Assembly (NCBI GenBank): GCA_004376695.1 | Contig: SOJB01000087.1 | Location: 1-14,937, forward strand | Direction of reading: 5' to 3' | DNA from: Dehalococcoidia bacterium | Lineage (GTDB): Bacteria; Chloroflexota; Dehalococcoidia; GIF9; AB-539-J10 | DNA length: 14,937 nt | In this document: in pieces, positions 1-6,254 of the stretch | Position numbering within the stretch: position 1 is the first letter of the stretch | Layout of the letters: every line of letters begins with the position of its first letter | Notes under the pieces: model-generated | Database searches by the model: none | What the model was told of the DNA's origin: nothing | Seen by the model: the letters and a program-made list of their open reading frames with translations, nothing else | Position numbers and translations under genes: made by a program

Positions 1-1
1 T

Positions 2-175
2 TCGTACAGGACTCCTGCGCCAGTCTGTATCAGCGAATTCGTTCAGCTCCGCCTGACCGAAAGGCTTGTTGAGTACAATTTCAACCGGCCACACCAATCC
101 CTTGGCTATGTCGCCCCTATAGAGTATATTGAAAACAAAATCGCCAAAACACGTCCACCACTGTTACTCATGTAG
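2..175 (+). CDS. C-terminal end of an IS3/IS481-type DDE transposase (5' part outside window)
   Basis: Frame 2 is open from the window edge to a TAG at 173-175 and gives 57 residues. The segment VEYNFNRPHQSLGYVAPIEY is the classic end of the rve integrase core of IS3/IS481-family transposases: the N-x-x-RPHQ-x-LGY-x-(T/A)P-x-EY block that follows the catalytic glutamate helix. The catalytic DDE residues would lie upstream, off the window, so neither intactness nor the left inverted repeat can be judged. If the TAG is ignored, the frame goes on for SASTTT before a TGA, so the TAG could be a nonsense mutation of a TGG tryptophan codon in a slightly longer protein; this is inference. No right-end inverted repeat or target duplication is recognised. 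The stop lies 17 bp before the -35 box of the adjacent RNA gene. Confidence 0.72.
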   Translation, partial: SYRTPAPVCISEFVQLRLTERLVEYNFNRPHQSLGYVAPIEYIENKIAKTRPPLLLM

Positions 176-192
176 TCAGCCAGCACAACCAC

Positions 193-221
193 TTGACAAG
201 ATCCCAGGGATGTGCTAGTAT
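193..221 (+). promoter_or_regulatory. Sigma70-type extended -10 promoter for the structured RNA
   Basis: TTGACA at 193-198 is a perfect -35 hexamer. A 17-bp spacer follows, then TAGTAT at 216-221 as the -10, preceded by TGC at 213-215 (the extended -10 TGn). The predicted start is about 227-229, exactly where the 5' arm of the terminal RNA stem begins. No protein-coding gene follows on this strand, which argues that the transcript itself is the product. The promoter sits just behind the transposase stop and might have come with the insertion sequence, but its match to the RNA's 5' end favours a dedicated promoter. Confidence 0.7.
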
Positions 222-226
222 AACAG

Positions 227-390
227 TGTCCCAAGTAACCGAACGAGAACTTGGTGAGTGAGGAGCTAACCGCCGAGTAGGTGGAAGCTGAAAGGTGCTG
301 GGAGGTAAGAGGCCCGGCGCAAGGTAAGCGGAAGCAGAAAGGCAGGTGGGTGGAAACCAAGGACAGGGAAGTTACTTGGGGCAGTTTTTT
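227..390 (+). ncRNA. Candidate free-standing structured RNA, about 160 nt, 6S-like architecture, family unknown
   Basis: The ends pair with each other: 227-239 is complementary to 371-383 over 13 bp (one G-U pair, no bulge), followed after one base by six T residues at 385-390. An inner helix pairs 250-255 with 356-361. Local hairpins are seen at 270-274/280-284 (CCGCC, loop GAGTA, GGTGG) and 295-302/313-320 (8 bp with two G-U). Between the helices both sides are purine-rich and cannot pair, leaving a large open centre. A closing stem, internal bubble and apical stems of this total length recall 6S RNA, but no diagnostic 6S, SRP, tmRNA or RNase P sequence block was recognised. The motif AGGTAAG occurs twice (303-309, 322-328) and GGA triplets occur seven times. 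The arms CCAAGT/ACTTGG can also fold locally, giving an alternative structure. No convincing coding frame exists here. Confidence 0.55.
371..390 (+). terminator. 3' arm plus T-run ending the structured RNA
   Basis: GTTACTTGGGGCA (371-383) is followed by G and TTTTTT (385-390). The arm can pair with the distant 5' end (227-239) or locally, CCAAG 357-361 with CTTGG 375-379 across a 13-nt loop. Either hairpin in front of the T-run would give an intrinsic terminator. The local stem is only 5 bp, so the efficient form is probably the long-range one. Confidence 0.45.
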
Positions 391-467
391 GTTGCAGGGC
401 TTCTCCGCTCTTATCACTACGACAGCCACAGCAGCCCCGGGTGAAGAAGGCGGCTAATCTGAGCTTC

Positions 468-1916
468 TTACTCCTGTAGCTGTTCGCCTTTGGTTAAGCC
501 GGGATGGAGGATGCCAATGAAGGGCAGATTACGGTATTCTCCCCTGTAATCTAATCCGTAACCCACGACAAACTCGTCGGGAGTTTCAAAGCCGACGTAA
601 TCAAGAGGAGCATCTATCAATCGACGTGCTCTCTTGTCAAGCAGGGTGCAAACACGAAGACTAGCAGGATTGTGAGCAGAGAGATGGTCGAGAATGTAGT
701 TCAGTGTCATGCCAGTGTCTACGATATCCTCAACCATCAGAACATGCTGCCCTGTTATGCTGCCATCAAGGTCTTTGGTTATCTTGACCACTTGACCGTC
801 AACACCATAGTATGAGATAGCCATGAAGTCCAGAGTAACCGGAAGAGAGAGGTGCTGCATCAGGTCAGCCATGAAGCAGATAACGCCCTTCAAGATGCCT
901 ACCAGCACCAATCGCTCACCGGCGTAATCACGGGAAATGTGCCTGGCCAATGTTCTTATCCTTCGCTGAATTCGGGCATGGTTGTACAAAACTCGATCGA
1001 CTCCCTCTACTTTTGCTTCGCCTAGAGGGCCGTAGCCATATTTGGCCAGCAGCCTGAGAAAATCACTTTTGGTCAGAAGCCTCACATTAACTTCCGGGTA
1101 AAGCTCTCTGAGCTGCCGCAGCTTGCGGTTCTTCTCCGTTATCAGATTCTGTTTCAGCGTAGTGAGTTCCACATAGATGTCTAGCTCTGGCAGATAGAAA
1201 TCGGGAGTGAACATCTCTGCTATCTTGCCGCCTTCCCACCTGAGAGGAAAGGAGCGAGGCTCATAAAGCCATTCAATGCAGTAGAAGTCCAAAAGCTTGG
1301 CGAAATCCTCCTCGCTGGGATGGGCGAAGCGGGTCGGCCGCAGCGTAGTAGTGGGTAGCGGAGATAGTTGAGACGGTTTGCCTCGTCTCTCACTTGCCTT
1401 ATAGTCTTGCGCCAACAACTGATGAAGCTCTGCTCTCTCAAAGATCACAGCGCACACGTCAGCAACACTGAAGAGGAAGTTCTTATCAGCTTCCGAGAAC
1501 TGGCGATGCTCACGAGTGTAGATTCGGATCTCCCCGATAGCCTGCCCCCTTTCGAGTATAGGAACCCCGAGAATAGAGGCTATTCCCTGTGCCAGCGCTA
1601 CTTGAGGATGCTGAACCCTTTCATCCTCCGTAGCATCGGCAATGAAGACCGCTCTTCCCTCAAGGATATCGGGAAGGCTTTTGCGAGCATCAAGAGGCCC
1701 CTTCTTCAGGTAGAGGTCGCTTAAGCCATACGTGCCTACAGTGATCAGGTATTCCTTCCGGGAATTCAGCGATAGGATGCGGCAGCCATTCGCCTGCATT
1801 GCCTTGGCCGTGCTTTTGGCTACCGAATTGCAGATCTTCCTCAGACCAAAAGCTGAATTGGCAGCTTTGGTTATCCGCTTAAGGGCTGAGTAATAACTAC
1901 CTCTTGACCCGGCCAC
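468..1916 (-). CDS. Three-domain protein: GAF + PD-(D/E)XK-like + hypoxanthine phosphoribosyltransferase
   Basis: 482 residues. Residues about 15-165 look like a GAF ligand-sensing domain (features such as GIASILGVPI at 111-120 and IGEIRIY at 127-133). Residues about 200-292 resemble a PD-(D/E)XK nuclease fold: helix glutamates E202/E203, then FTPDFYLPELDIYVELTTLK at 236-255, with P238-D239 and E250. The usual lysine of E-x-K is T252; K255 may replace it, so nuclease activity is uncertain. Residues about 305-475 are hypoxanthine/guanine phosphoribosyltransferase. They show the LKG pyrophosphate loop (342-344), flexible-loop SYYG (368-371), PRPP loop VEDIVDTGMT (395-404), K428 and the purine-binding end VVGYGLDYRGEYRNLPFIG (450-468). 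This domain should make IMP/GMP from hypoxanthine/guanine and PRPP in the cytoplasm. A stand-alone HPRT is about 180 residues, so the first 300 are extra. The start is GTG, preceded by GGGTGAG, 12 nt after the nrdJ stop, so the gene is cotranscribed with nrdR-nrdJ. No clear terminator follows. Confidence 0.85.
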   Translation of the reverse strand: MAGSRGSYYSALKRITKAANSAFGLRKICNSVAKSTAKAMQANGCRILSLNSRKEYLITVGTYGLSDLYLKKGPLDARKSLPDILEGRAVFIADATEDERVQHPQVALAQGIASILGVPILERGQAIGEIRIYTREHRQFSEADKNFLFSVADVCAVIFERAELHQLLAQDYKASERRGKPSQLSPLPTTTLRPTRFAHPSEEDFAKLLDFYCIEWLYEPRSFPLRWEGGKIAEMFTPDFYLPELDIYVELTTLKQNLITEKNRKLRQLRELYPEVNVRLLTKSDFLRLLAKYGYGPLGEAKVEGVDRVLYNHARIQRRIRTLARHISRDYAGERLVLVGILKGVICFMADLMQHLSLPVTLDFMAISYYGVDGQVVKITKDLDGSITGQHVLMVEDIVDTGMTLNYILDHLSAHNPASLRVCTLLDKRARRLIDAPLDYVGFETPDEFVVGYGLDYRGEYRNLPFIGILHPGLTKGEQLQE

Positions 1917-1928
1917 TTCTTTCTCACC

Positions 1929-4448
1929 CTATCCGCATTTGGTAAAGCCACAGCTGAGGCAAATGTTGCAGCCCTCCTGGTGAATCAGAGGGCCGCCACA
2001 ATCAGGACATTGCCCGGCCCAGCTCTTAACCATCTCGGGATTCTTGGAAGGCGTAGCTGAATCAGCAGCGGTCGTCTGTCTGACGTACTTCTCCAGCACA
2101 CTGGCGATGGCATCGGCACAGGACAGGACAGCATGTCCGCGCTCCCAGACAATAGAAGGGCATCTGATTCCGCGCAGGTGCTTCACAATGGAATCTGTAT
2201 CTATCTCGGACCTCAGAGCCAGGGATGTGAGACGGCTAATAGCCTCAAGCTGTGCTGCGGCGCACCCTCCAGCCTTTCCTAAGGTGGAGAAGACCTCCGA
2301 TATTCCCCGGTTGTCGAAATTCACTGTCACATAGATGTAGCCGCACCCGGTGTTTACTCTCTCGGTAACACCCCTGGTAACTTTAGGCCTCTTCCTGGGA
2401 GATAGCTTAGCCTCAGCCTTTTTCCCTTCAGCACTTTTGCCCCCTTCACCTACGGTGAGAACCTGGCTCTCCCGGCTTCTGTCCCGGTAAATGGTTATTC
2501 CCTTCAGTCCTGCCTGGTAAGCCAGCATATACACCTTGGCTACATCCTCGGGCGTCGCCTCGTATGGGAAATTCACCGTCTTGGATACAGCGCTATCAGT
2601 AGATTTCTGAAACGCTGCCTGCATCCTGACATGCCACTCGGGAGATATGTCATGAGCGGTGACAAAGAGCTTTTTTATGTCTTCCGGCACTCCTTCCACG
2701 TCTCTCAAGCTCTTCCCCGCAGCTAATTGCCTCATGAGATCCAGTGAATGGAACCCCCTATTCCTGGCGGTCTCCTCAAAATAAGGGTTCACTTCGACGA
2801 ATTCCTCGCCGTCAAGGATATGACGCACATAGCTTAAGGCAAACAATGGTTCAATACCGCTGGAGCAATTGGCAATTATGCTCAGGCTGCCAGTAGGAGC
2901 AATGGTAGTCCGAGAAGCATTTCGAAACCGATGGCCATCGGGCCGGTCATGGACACTTCCCTCGAAAGCAGGAAAAACACCCCTCTCCTGGGCCAACTCG
3001 ATTGAGGCTTGTTCTGCCTCCTGGGATATGAAACGGGCGATTTCCTCGGCCTGAGCAAGGCCTTGTTCACTGTCATAAGGGATGCCAAGTTGGATCAGCA
3101 TATCGGCAAAACCCATCACCCCCAAGCCTGTCTTCCTGGTAGTTCTTGTCATCTCGGCAATCTCCGGCAGAGGAAACCGGTTGACATCGATAACATCATC
3201 AAGAAAGCGCACTGCTGGCCTGACTGTTCCGGCGAGTCTGTCATAGTCCACGCAGGGCTGCCCGTTTTGATGCATCACCATCCTGGATAGATTGATAGAG
3301 CCCAAATTGCAGGACTCGAAGGGAAGCAAGGGTTGTTCGCCACAAGGATTGGTGCTTTCTATTCTGCCCAGTTTAGGCGTGGGGTTGTGCCTGTTTATCT
3401 CATCAATGAACACGACTCCCGGGTCGCCGGTGCGCCAGGCCAGTTCAACTACCTTGTCGAATACCTCCTTTGCGTTGAGCTTACCCGTCACCTTTCCGGT
3501 TCGCGGGTTCACCAAATCATAATCGGTGCCCCTCTCGACTGCCTTCATAAACTCGTCGGTCACAGCTACAGACAGGTTGAAATTGGTTAGCGCTTCCGTA
3601 TCTCCCTTGGCCTCAATAAACCTCAAGATGTCGGGATGATCGACATTGAGTATTGCCATATTGGCTCCGCGGCGCATGCCACCCTGCTTTATGACATCGG
3701 TGGTGGCATCAAATGCTCGCATGAAAGAAACGGGACCGCTAGCAATGCCACCGGTAGAACCCACTCTATCCTTTTCCGGTCTGAGTCGAGAAAAGGAAAA
3801 ACCGGTGCCTCCGCCGCTTTTATGGATCAAAGCGGTGTGCTTAACTGCATCAAAAATGGACTCCATCGAATCCTCAATAGGTATGACAAAGCAAGCTGAC
3901 AATTGGCCCAGCTCGCGACCGGCATTCATCAGAGTAGGCGAATTGGGCAAGAACTCCAGGTTTGCCATCAACTGATAGAATGCCTCCTCCCAAGTGGAAA
4001 CGTCTGCCTCCGAATCGTAAAGCAGTTCGGCTGAGGCAATATGCTTGGCGACGCAGCGGAGTAACTCTTGAGGCGTCTCAATGACCCTCCCCTCCTCATC
4101 TTTTGTCAGGTATCTCCTTTCCAGAACCCTTACGGCATTATCACTCAGTTTGATTCCAGAAATGACCTGGCTTCTGGACTGAGGCGAGAACTCGTCTGCG
4201 GTCAACATTCTCTTCATTATTGCCCGGATCTGGGAGGAAGACACAGGCTGTGCCGTCTTCTGAGGAACCAGTTCCTCCATGCCTGGGAACGGCTGAGCTA
4301 CCTCCAAGCGCTGGCTTACCTGCTCGGTGAACTTCTCCAATAGTTTCCTGTCACTTATGCCCATGGATTCGGCAGCAGCGAAAACAGCCCGAGCTACCCT
4401 GTCTCGCCCGTTAGCTTTCTCGTTCTCTTTACGACGGGTTCTAGACAT
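1929..4448 (-). CDS. nrdJ: Vitamin B12-dependent (class II) ribonucleotide reductase
   Basis: 839 residues, single-chain adenosylcobalamin-dependent reductase that converts ribonucleotides to deoxyribonucleotides in the cytoplasm. The thiyl-radical motif is N367-P-C369-G-E371. The redox pair is C186 (LSACFVIP) with C380 (ESCNLGSINL); the 11-residue distance from C369 to C380 matches class II enzymes. TTIAPTGSLSIIANCSSGIE (514-533) is the phosphate-binding loop region. Residues 700-775 form the TSCPD domain typical of NrdJ (NTGCGYIYVT, GKAGGCAAAQ). The C-terminus ends in a cysteine-rich tail (C814, C817, C827, C830, C833, C838) that should bind zinc or relay electrons. The first 80 residues look like a degenerate ATP-cone and lack an obvious complete nucleotide motif. 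ATG start 13 nt after the nrdR stop, so it shares the NrdR-controlled transcript. No cobalamin riboswitch is visible upstream. The closely following purine-salvage gene fits nucleotide supply. Confidence 0.97.
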   Translation of the reverse strand: MSRTRRKENEKANGRDRVARAVFAAAESMGISDRKLLEKFTEQVSQRLEVAQPFPGMEELVPQKTAQPVSSSQIRAIMKRMLTADEFSPQSRSQVISGIKLSDNAVRVLERRYLTKDEEGRVIETPQELLRCVAKHIASAELLYDSEADVSTWEEAFYQLMANLEFLPNSPTLMNAGRELGQLSACFVIPIEDSMESIFDAVKHTALIHKSGGGTGFSFSRLRPEKDRVGSTGGIASGPVSFMRAFDATTDVIKQGGMRRGANMAILNVDHPDILRFIEAKGDTEALTNFNLSVAVTDEFMKAVERGTDYDLVNPRTGKVTGKLNAKEVFDKVVELAWRTGDPGVVFIDEINRHNPTPKLGRIESTNPCGEQPLLPFESCNLGSINLSRMVMHQNGQPCVDYDRLAGTVRPAVRFLDDVIDVNRFPLPEIAEMTRTTRKTGLGVMGFADMLIQLGIPYDSEQGLAQAEEIARFISQEAEQASIELAQERGVFPAFEGSVHDRPDGHRFRNASRTTIAPTGSLSIIANCSSGIEPLFALSYVRHILDGEEFVEVNPYFEETARNRGFHSLDLMRQLAAGKSLRDVEGVPEDIKKLFVTAHDISPEWHVRMQAAFQKSTDSAVSKTVNFPYEATPEDVAKVYMLAYQAGLKGITIYRDRSRESQVLTVGEGGKSAEGKKAEAKLSPRKRPKVTRGVTERVNTGCGYIYVTVNFDNRGISEVFSTLGKAGGCAAAQLEAISRLTSLALRSEIDTDSIVKHLRGIRCPSIVWERGHAVLSCADAIASVLEKYVRQTTAADSATPSKNPEMVKSWAGQCPDCGGPLIHQEGCNICLSCGFTKCG

Positions 4449-4461
4449 CCTAGCTTACATC

Positions 4462-4986
4462 TTACCTTCTCTTACGACCAATCGGCGAATTCACGGCCTC
4501 AGAAGAAGGAAGCGGCAGCCGGTTTGTTAGCGGCGACTCCCCTCGGACCGCCAAGCTATCTACCTCCTGCTTCAGAACGCCGATATCAGCGAATTGCCGA
4601 TAAACACTGGCAAAGCGGATGTAGGCGATGTGGTCCAGTTGCTTCAGTCCTGCCATCACCAAATCACCAATATGAGAACTGGCGACCTCCCGTCCACCCG
4701 CTTCGTATAGCTCAGCCTCGATGCTATCTACGAACTTATCGATGGCGCCTGCAGGAAGGGGGCGTTTCTCACAAGCTCTTCGAATACCCAAAGAGAGTTT
4801 ATCCCGGCTGAATTCCTCACGCCGCCCGTCCCTTTTAATGACGAAGATATCATGCGGCTGTATGCGTTCATGAGTAGTAAATCGAGCGCCGCAGGCGAGG
4901 CATTTCCTTCGGCGCCTCACCATTTCATCTAAGCCCCGAGAATCTATCACCCTTGCTTCCTGCCCACCACAGTACGGACAGTTCAT
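4462..4986 (-). CDS. nrdR: NrdR, transcriptional repressor of ribonucleotide reductase
   Basis: 174 residues. The N-terminal zinc ribbon has C3, C6, C29 and C32 and the family hallmark VIDSR at 13-17; the loop is two residues shorter than usual (typically C31/C34). RRRRKC and FTTHERI complete the DNA-binding part. Residues about 48-138 are the ATP-cone (VIKRDGRREEFSRDKL, RFASVYRQF) that senses ATP/dATP. The C-terminus, about 25 residues rich in Pro/Ser/Arg, extends past the usual end of about 150. NrdR binds paired boxes in RNR promoters when dATP is high. Here it is the first gene of nrdR-nrdJ-HPRT, and a box-like sequence lies in its own promoter, so autoregulation of the whole operon is expected. 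ATG start; GGGAG lies 7 bp upstream of it. Confidence 0.95.
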   Translation of the reverse strand: MNCPYCGGQEARVIDSRGLDEMVRRRRKCLACGARFTTHERIQPHDIFVIKRDGRREEFSRDKLSLGIRRACEKRPLPAGAIDKFVDSIEAELYEAGGREVASSHIGDLVMAGLKQLDHIAYIRFASVYRQFADIGVLKQEVDSLAVRGESPLTNRLPLPSSEAVNSPIGRKRR

Positions 4987-4995
4987 AGACTACTC

Positions 4996-5008
4996 CCACA
5001 GATTGTGG
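4996..5008. promoter_or_regulatory. 13-bp perfect palindrome in the nrdR leader
   Basis: CCACA-GAT-TGTGG is a perfect inverted repeat, 10 bp before the nrdR ATG and just after the predicted transcription start. It overlaps the ribosome-binding region on the minus strand (TGTGGGAG). It could be the second, degenerate NrdR half-site (centre to centre about 29 bp from the box at 5024-5039; NrdR sites are usually about 31-32 bp apart) or an RNA hairpin masking the Shine-Dalgarno sequence. Its match to the NrdR consensus is poor. Confidence 0.4.
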
Positions 5009-5017
5009 TAAAGAAAC

Positions 5018-5046
5018 ATTCTACCACTAGATGTAGTAGAATGCAA
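5018..5046 (-). promoter_or_regulatory. Promoter of nrdR-nrdJ-HPRT operon
   Basis: On the minus strand, -35 TTGCAT (5041-5046), a 17-bp spacer, and -10 TAGAAT (5018-5023) preceded by TGG (an extended -10 TGn). The start is expected near 5011. The -35 is weak (TTG only), which fits dependence on the extended -10. It lies just downstream of the ftsZ hairpin, so the nucleotide genes can be expressed independently of the division genes. Confidence 0.55.
5024..5039 (-). promoter_or_regulatory. NrdR-box-like operator inside the promoter spacer
   Basis: The minus-strand core CTACATCTAG (5027-5036) matches the published NrdR box core CwAtATaTwG at 8 of 10 positions, and the following TG also agrees. 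It occupies the spacer between -35 and -10, an ideal position for repression by the protein encoded immediately downstream. The consensus is quoted from memory and the fit was judged by eye. Confidence 0.5.
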
Positions 5047-5055
5047 TACCTCCGT

Positions 5056-5089
5056 GGGGAGAGGGGTAGCTAGAACTACCCCTCTCCCC
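5056..5089 (-). terminator. 14-bp perfect hairpin after ftsZ
   Basis: GGGGAGAGGGGTAG (5056-5069) and CTACCCCTCTCCCC (5076-5089) form a perfect 14-bp stem with a 6-nt loop. It lies 15 bp beyond the ftsZ stop and upstream of the nrdR promoter. There is no T-run on either side, so it is not a canonical intrinsic terminator. It may pause or stop polymerase with help, or protect the 3' end of the division-gene mRNA. Confidence 0.6.
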
Positions 5090-5104
5090 TAATGAGGCTT
5101 AGGT

Positions 5105-6235
5105 TTACTGTCGAGATATTTTGGACGGCACTGGAGTAACCGGTGCGGCAGTCTTGGAGCCATCCTTGAGATGGGAGATGGGGAAACGCTGACCGCGGCG
5201 CAAAAACGAGGGCATGTCGAGAGCTTCGCTGCCGCCTTTTATCAGGCGTCGAAGCTCCTCGGCGCTGTATACTCCTCTGCCTTCAGTCCTAGCGAAGCCA
5301 GTAGCGATAACGGTAATCCGAACCTCGCTATCCATCTTGGGATCGAATACTACGCCAAAGACTATGTTGGCATCGGCATCCACTGCCTGGCTAATCACGT
5401 GAGCAGCCTCGTTGCACTCGAACAGGGTAAGGCTCGGGCCGCCGGTAATATTGAACAGCACCCCCGTAGCTCCGTTCACAGATACGTCGAGCAAAGGACT
5501 GGCCAGGGCAGCTTTGGCTGCTTCAGCAGCGCGGCTCTGCCCGCCGGCTTTACCCACAGACATCCAGGCTGGGCCGGAGTCCTTCATCACCGATTTGATA
5601 TCGGCGAAGTCCAGATTGATCAACCCTGGAACCGTAACTACTTCAGAAATAGCCTGAACTCCCAATAGAAGAGCGTCGTCCGCTAGCCTGAAAGCACTGT
5701 CCACAGTCGTCTTGGCATCGCAGAGCTGAAGAAGGCGGTCATTGGGTATGATGATAAGAGTATCAACCTTGCCCGAAAGGTTAACCAGTCCTTCCTCGCA
5801 CACTTCAGCTCGGTGCGTCCCCTCGAAGGTGAAGGGCTTGGTCACCACTGCAATTGTGAGAGCGCCACTCTGCTTAGCCACATCAGCCACGACAGGAATA
5901 CCACCCGTGCCTGTGCCACCGCCCATGCCGGCAGCAATGAACACCATGTCAACGCCCTGAACGAGCTCCTCAACTACGTCACGGCTCTCTTCGGCTGCTT
6001 TGTTGCCAACCCTGTGATCGCCGCCGGCACCCAGACCTCGGGTTAGCTTCTCACCCAGTTGAATTCTTGTAGGGGCTTCAGCCAGAGCCAGCGCCTGGCC
6101 ATCGGTATTCATGACTATGAAATCAACACCCTTGATCCCCTCTCGGACCATGCGGGTAATGGCATTGCAACCTGCGCCGCCAATGCCGATAGCCTTAATC
6201 CTTGCTGGACCTGGAGTATAAATTTGCTTCGCCAT
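5105..6235 (-). CDS. ftsZ: Cell-division GTPase FtsZ
   Basis: 376 residues, tubulin-like GTPase that polymerises into the division ring at midcell. Evidence: GIGGAGCNAI (17-26), the tubulin signature GMGGGTGTGG (103-112), FTFEG (135-139), IIIPNDRLL (161-169), and the T7 loop N207-L-D209-x-x-D212 that completes the catalytic site of the next subunit. The conserved C-terminal peptide reads DMPSFLRR (340-347), the docking site for FtsA. Two features are odd. The linker between the globular domain (ending near 315) and this peptide is only about 20 residues, and about 29 further residues (proline/serine-rich, with lysines and arginines) follow the peptide, where most FtsZ proteins end. The start ATG has an excellent AAAGGAGG Shine-Dalgarno 5 nt upstream. 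The gene lies 19 nt after ftsA and is the last gene of the cluster. Confidence 0.97.
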   Translation of the reverse strand: MAKQIYTPGPARIKAIGIGGAGCNAITRMVREGIKGVDFIVMNTDGQALALAEAPTRIQLGEKLTRGLGAGGDHRVGNKAAEESRDVVEELVQGVDMVFIAAGMGGGTGTGGIPVVADVAKQSGALTIAVVTKPFTFEGTHRAEVCEEGLVNLSGKVDTLIIIPNDRLLQLCDAKTTVDSAFRLADDALLLGVQAISEVVTVPGLINLDFADIKSVMKDSGPAWMSVGKAGGQSRAAEAAKAALASPLLDVSVNGATGVLFNITGGPSLTLFECNEAAHVISQAVDADANIVFGVVFDPKMDSEVRITVIATGFARTEGRGVYSAEELRRLIKGGSEALDMPSFLRRGQRFPISHLKDGSKTAAPVTPVPSKISRQ

Positions 6236-6254
6236 TCTAACCTCCTTTCACAAA

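Noticed and set aside
316..345. Possible SRP RNA domain IV (GC-GGAA-GC and AGCAG-like sequence)
   Set aside because: The tetraloop stem has only two base pairs and the conserved asymmetric loop is not present in the right order.
106..429. Minus-strand open frame of 107 codons across the transposase end and the RNA
   Set aside because: It is antisense to a recognisable transposase end and to the structured RNA, is low-complexity Ser/Leu-rich, and has no convincing ribosome-binding site.
4987..5050. Cobalamin riboswitch ahead of the B12-dependent reductase
   Set aside because: The leader from the predicted start to nrdR is only about 25 nt, with no B12-box-like sequence.
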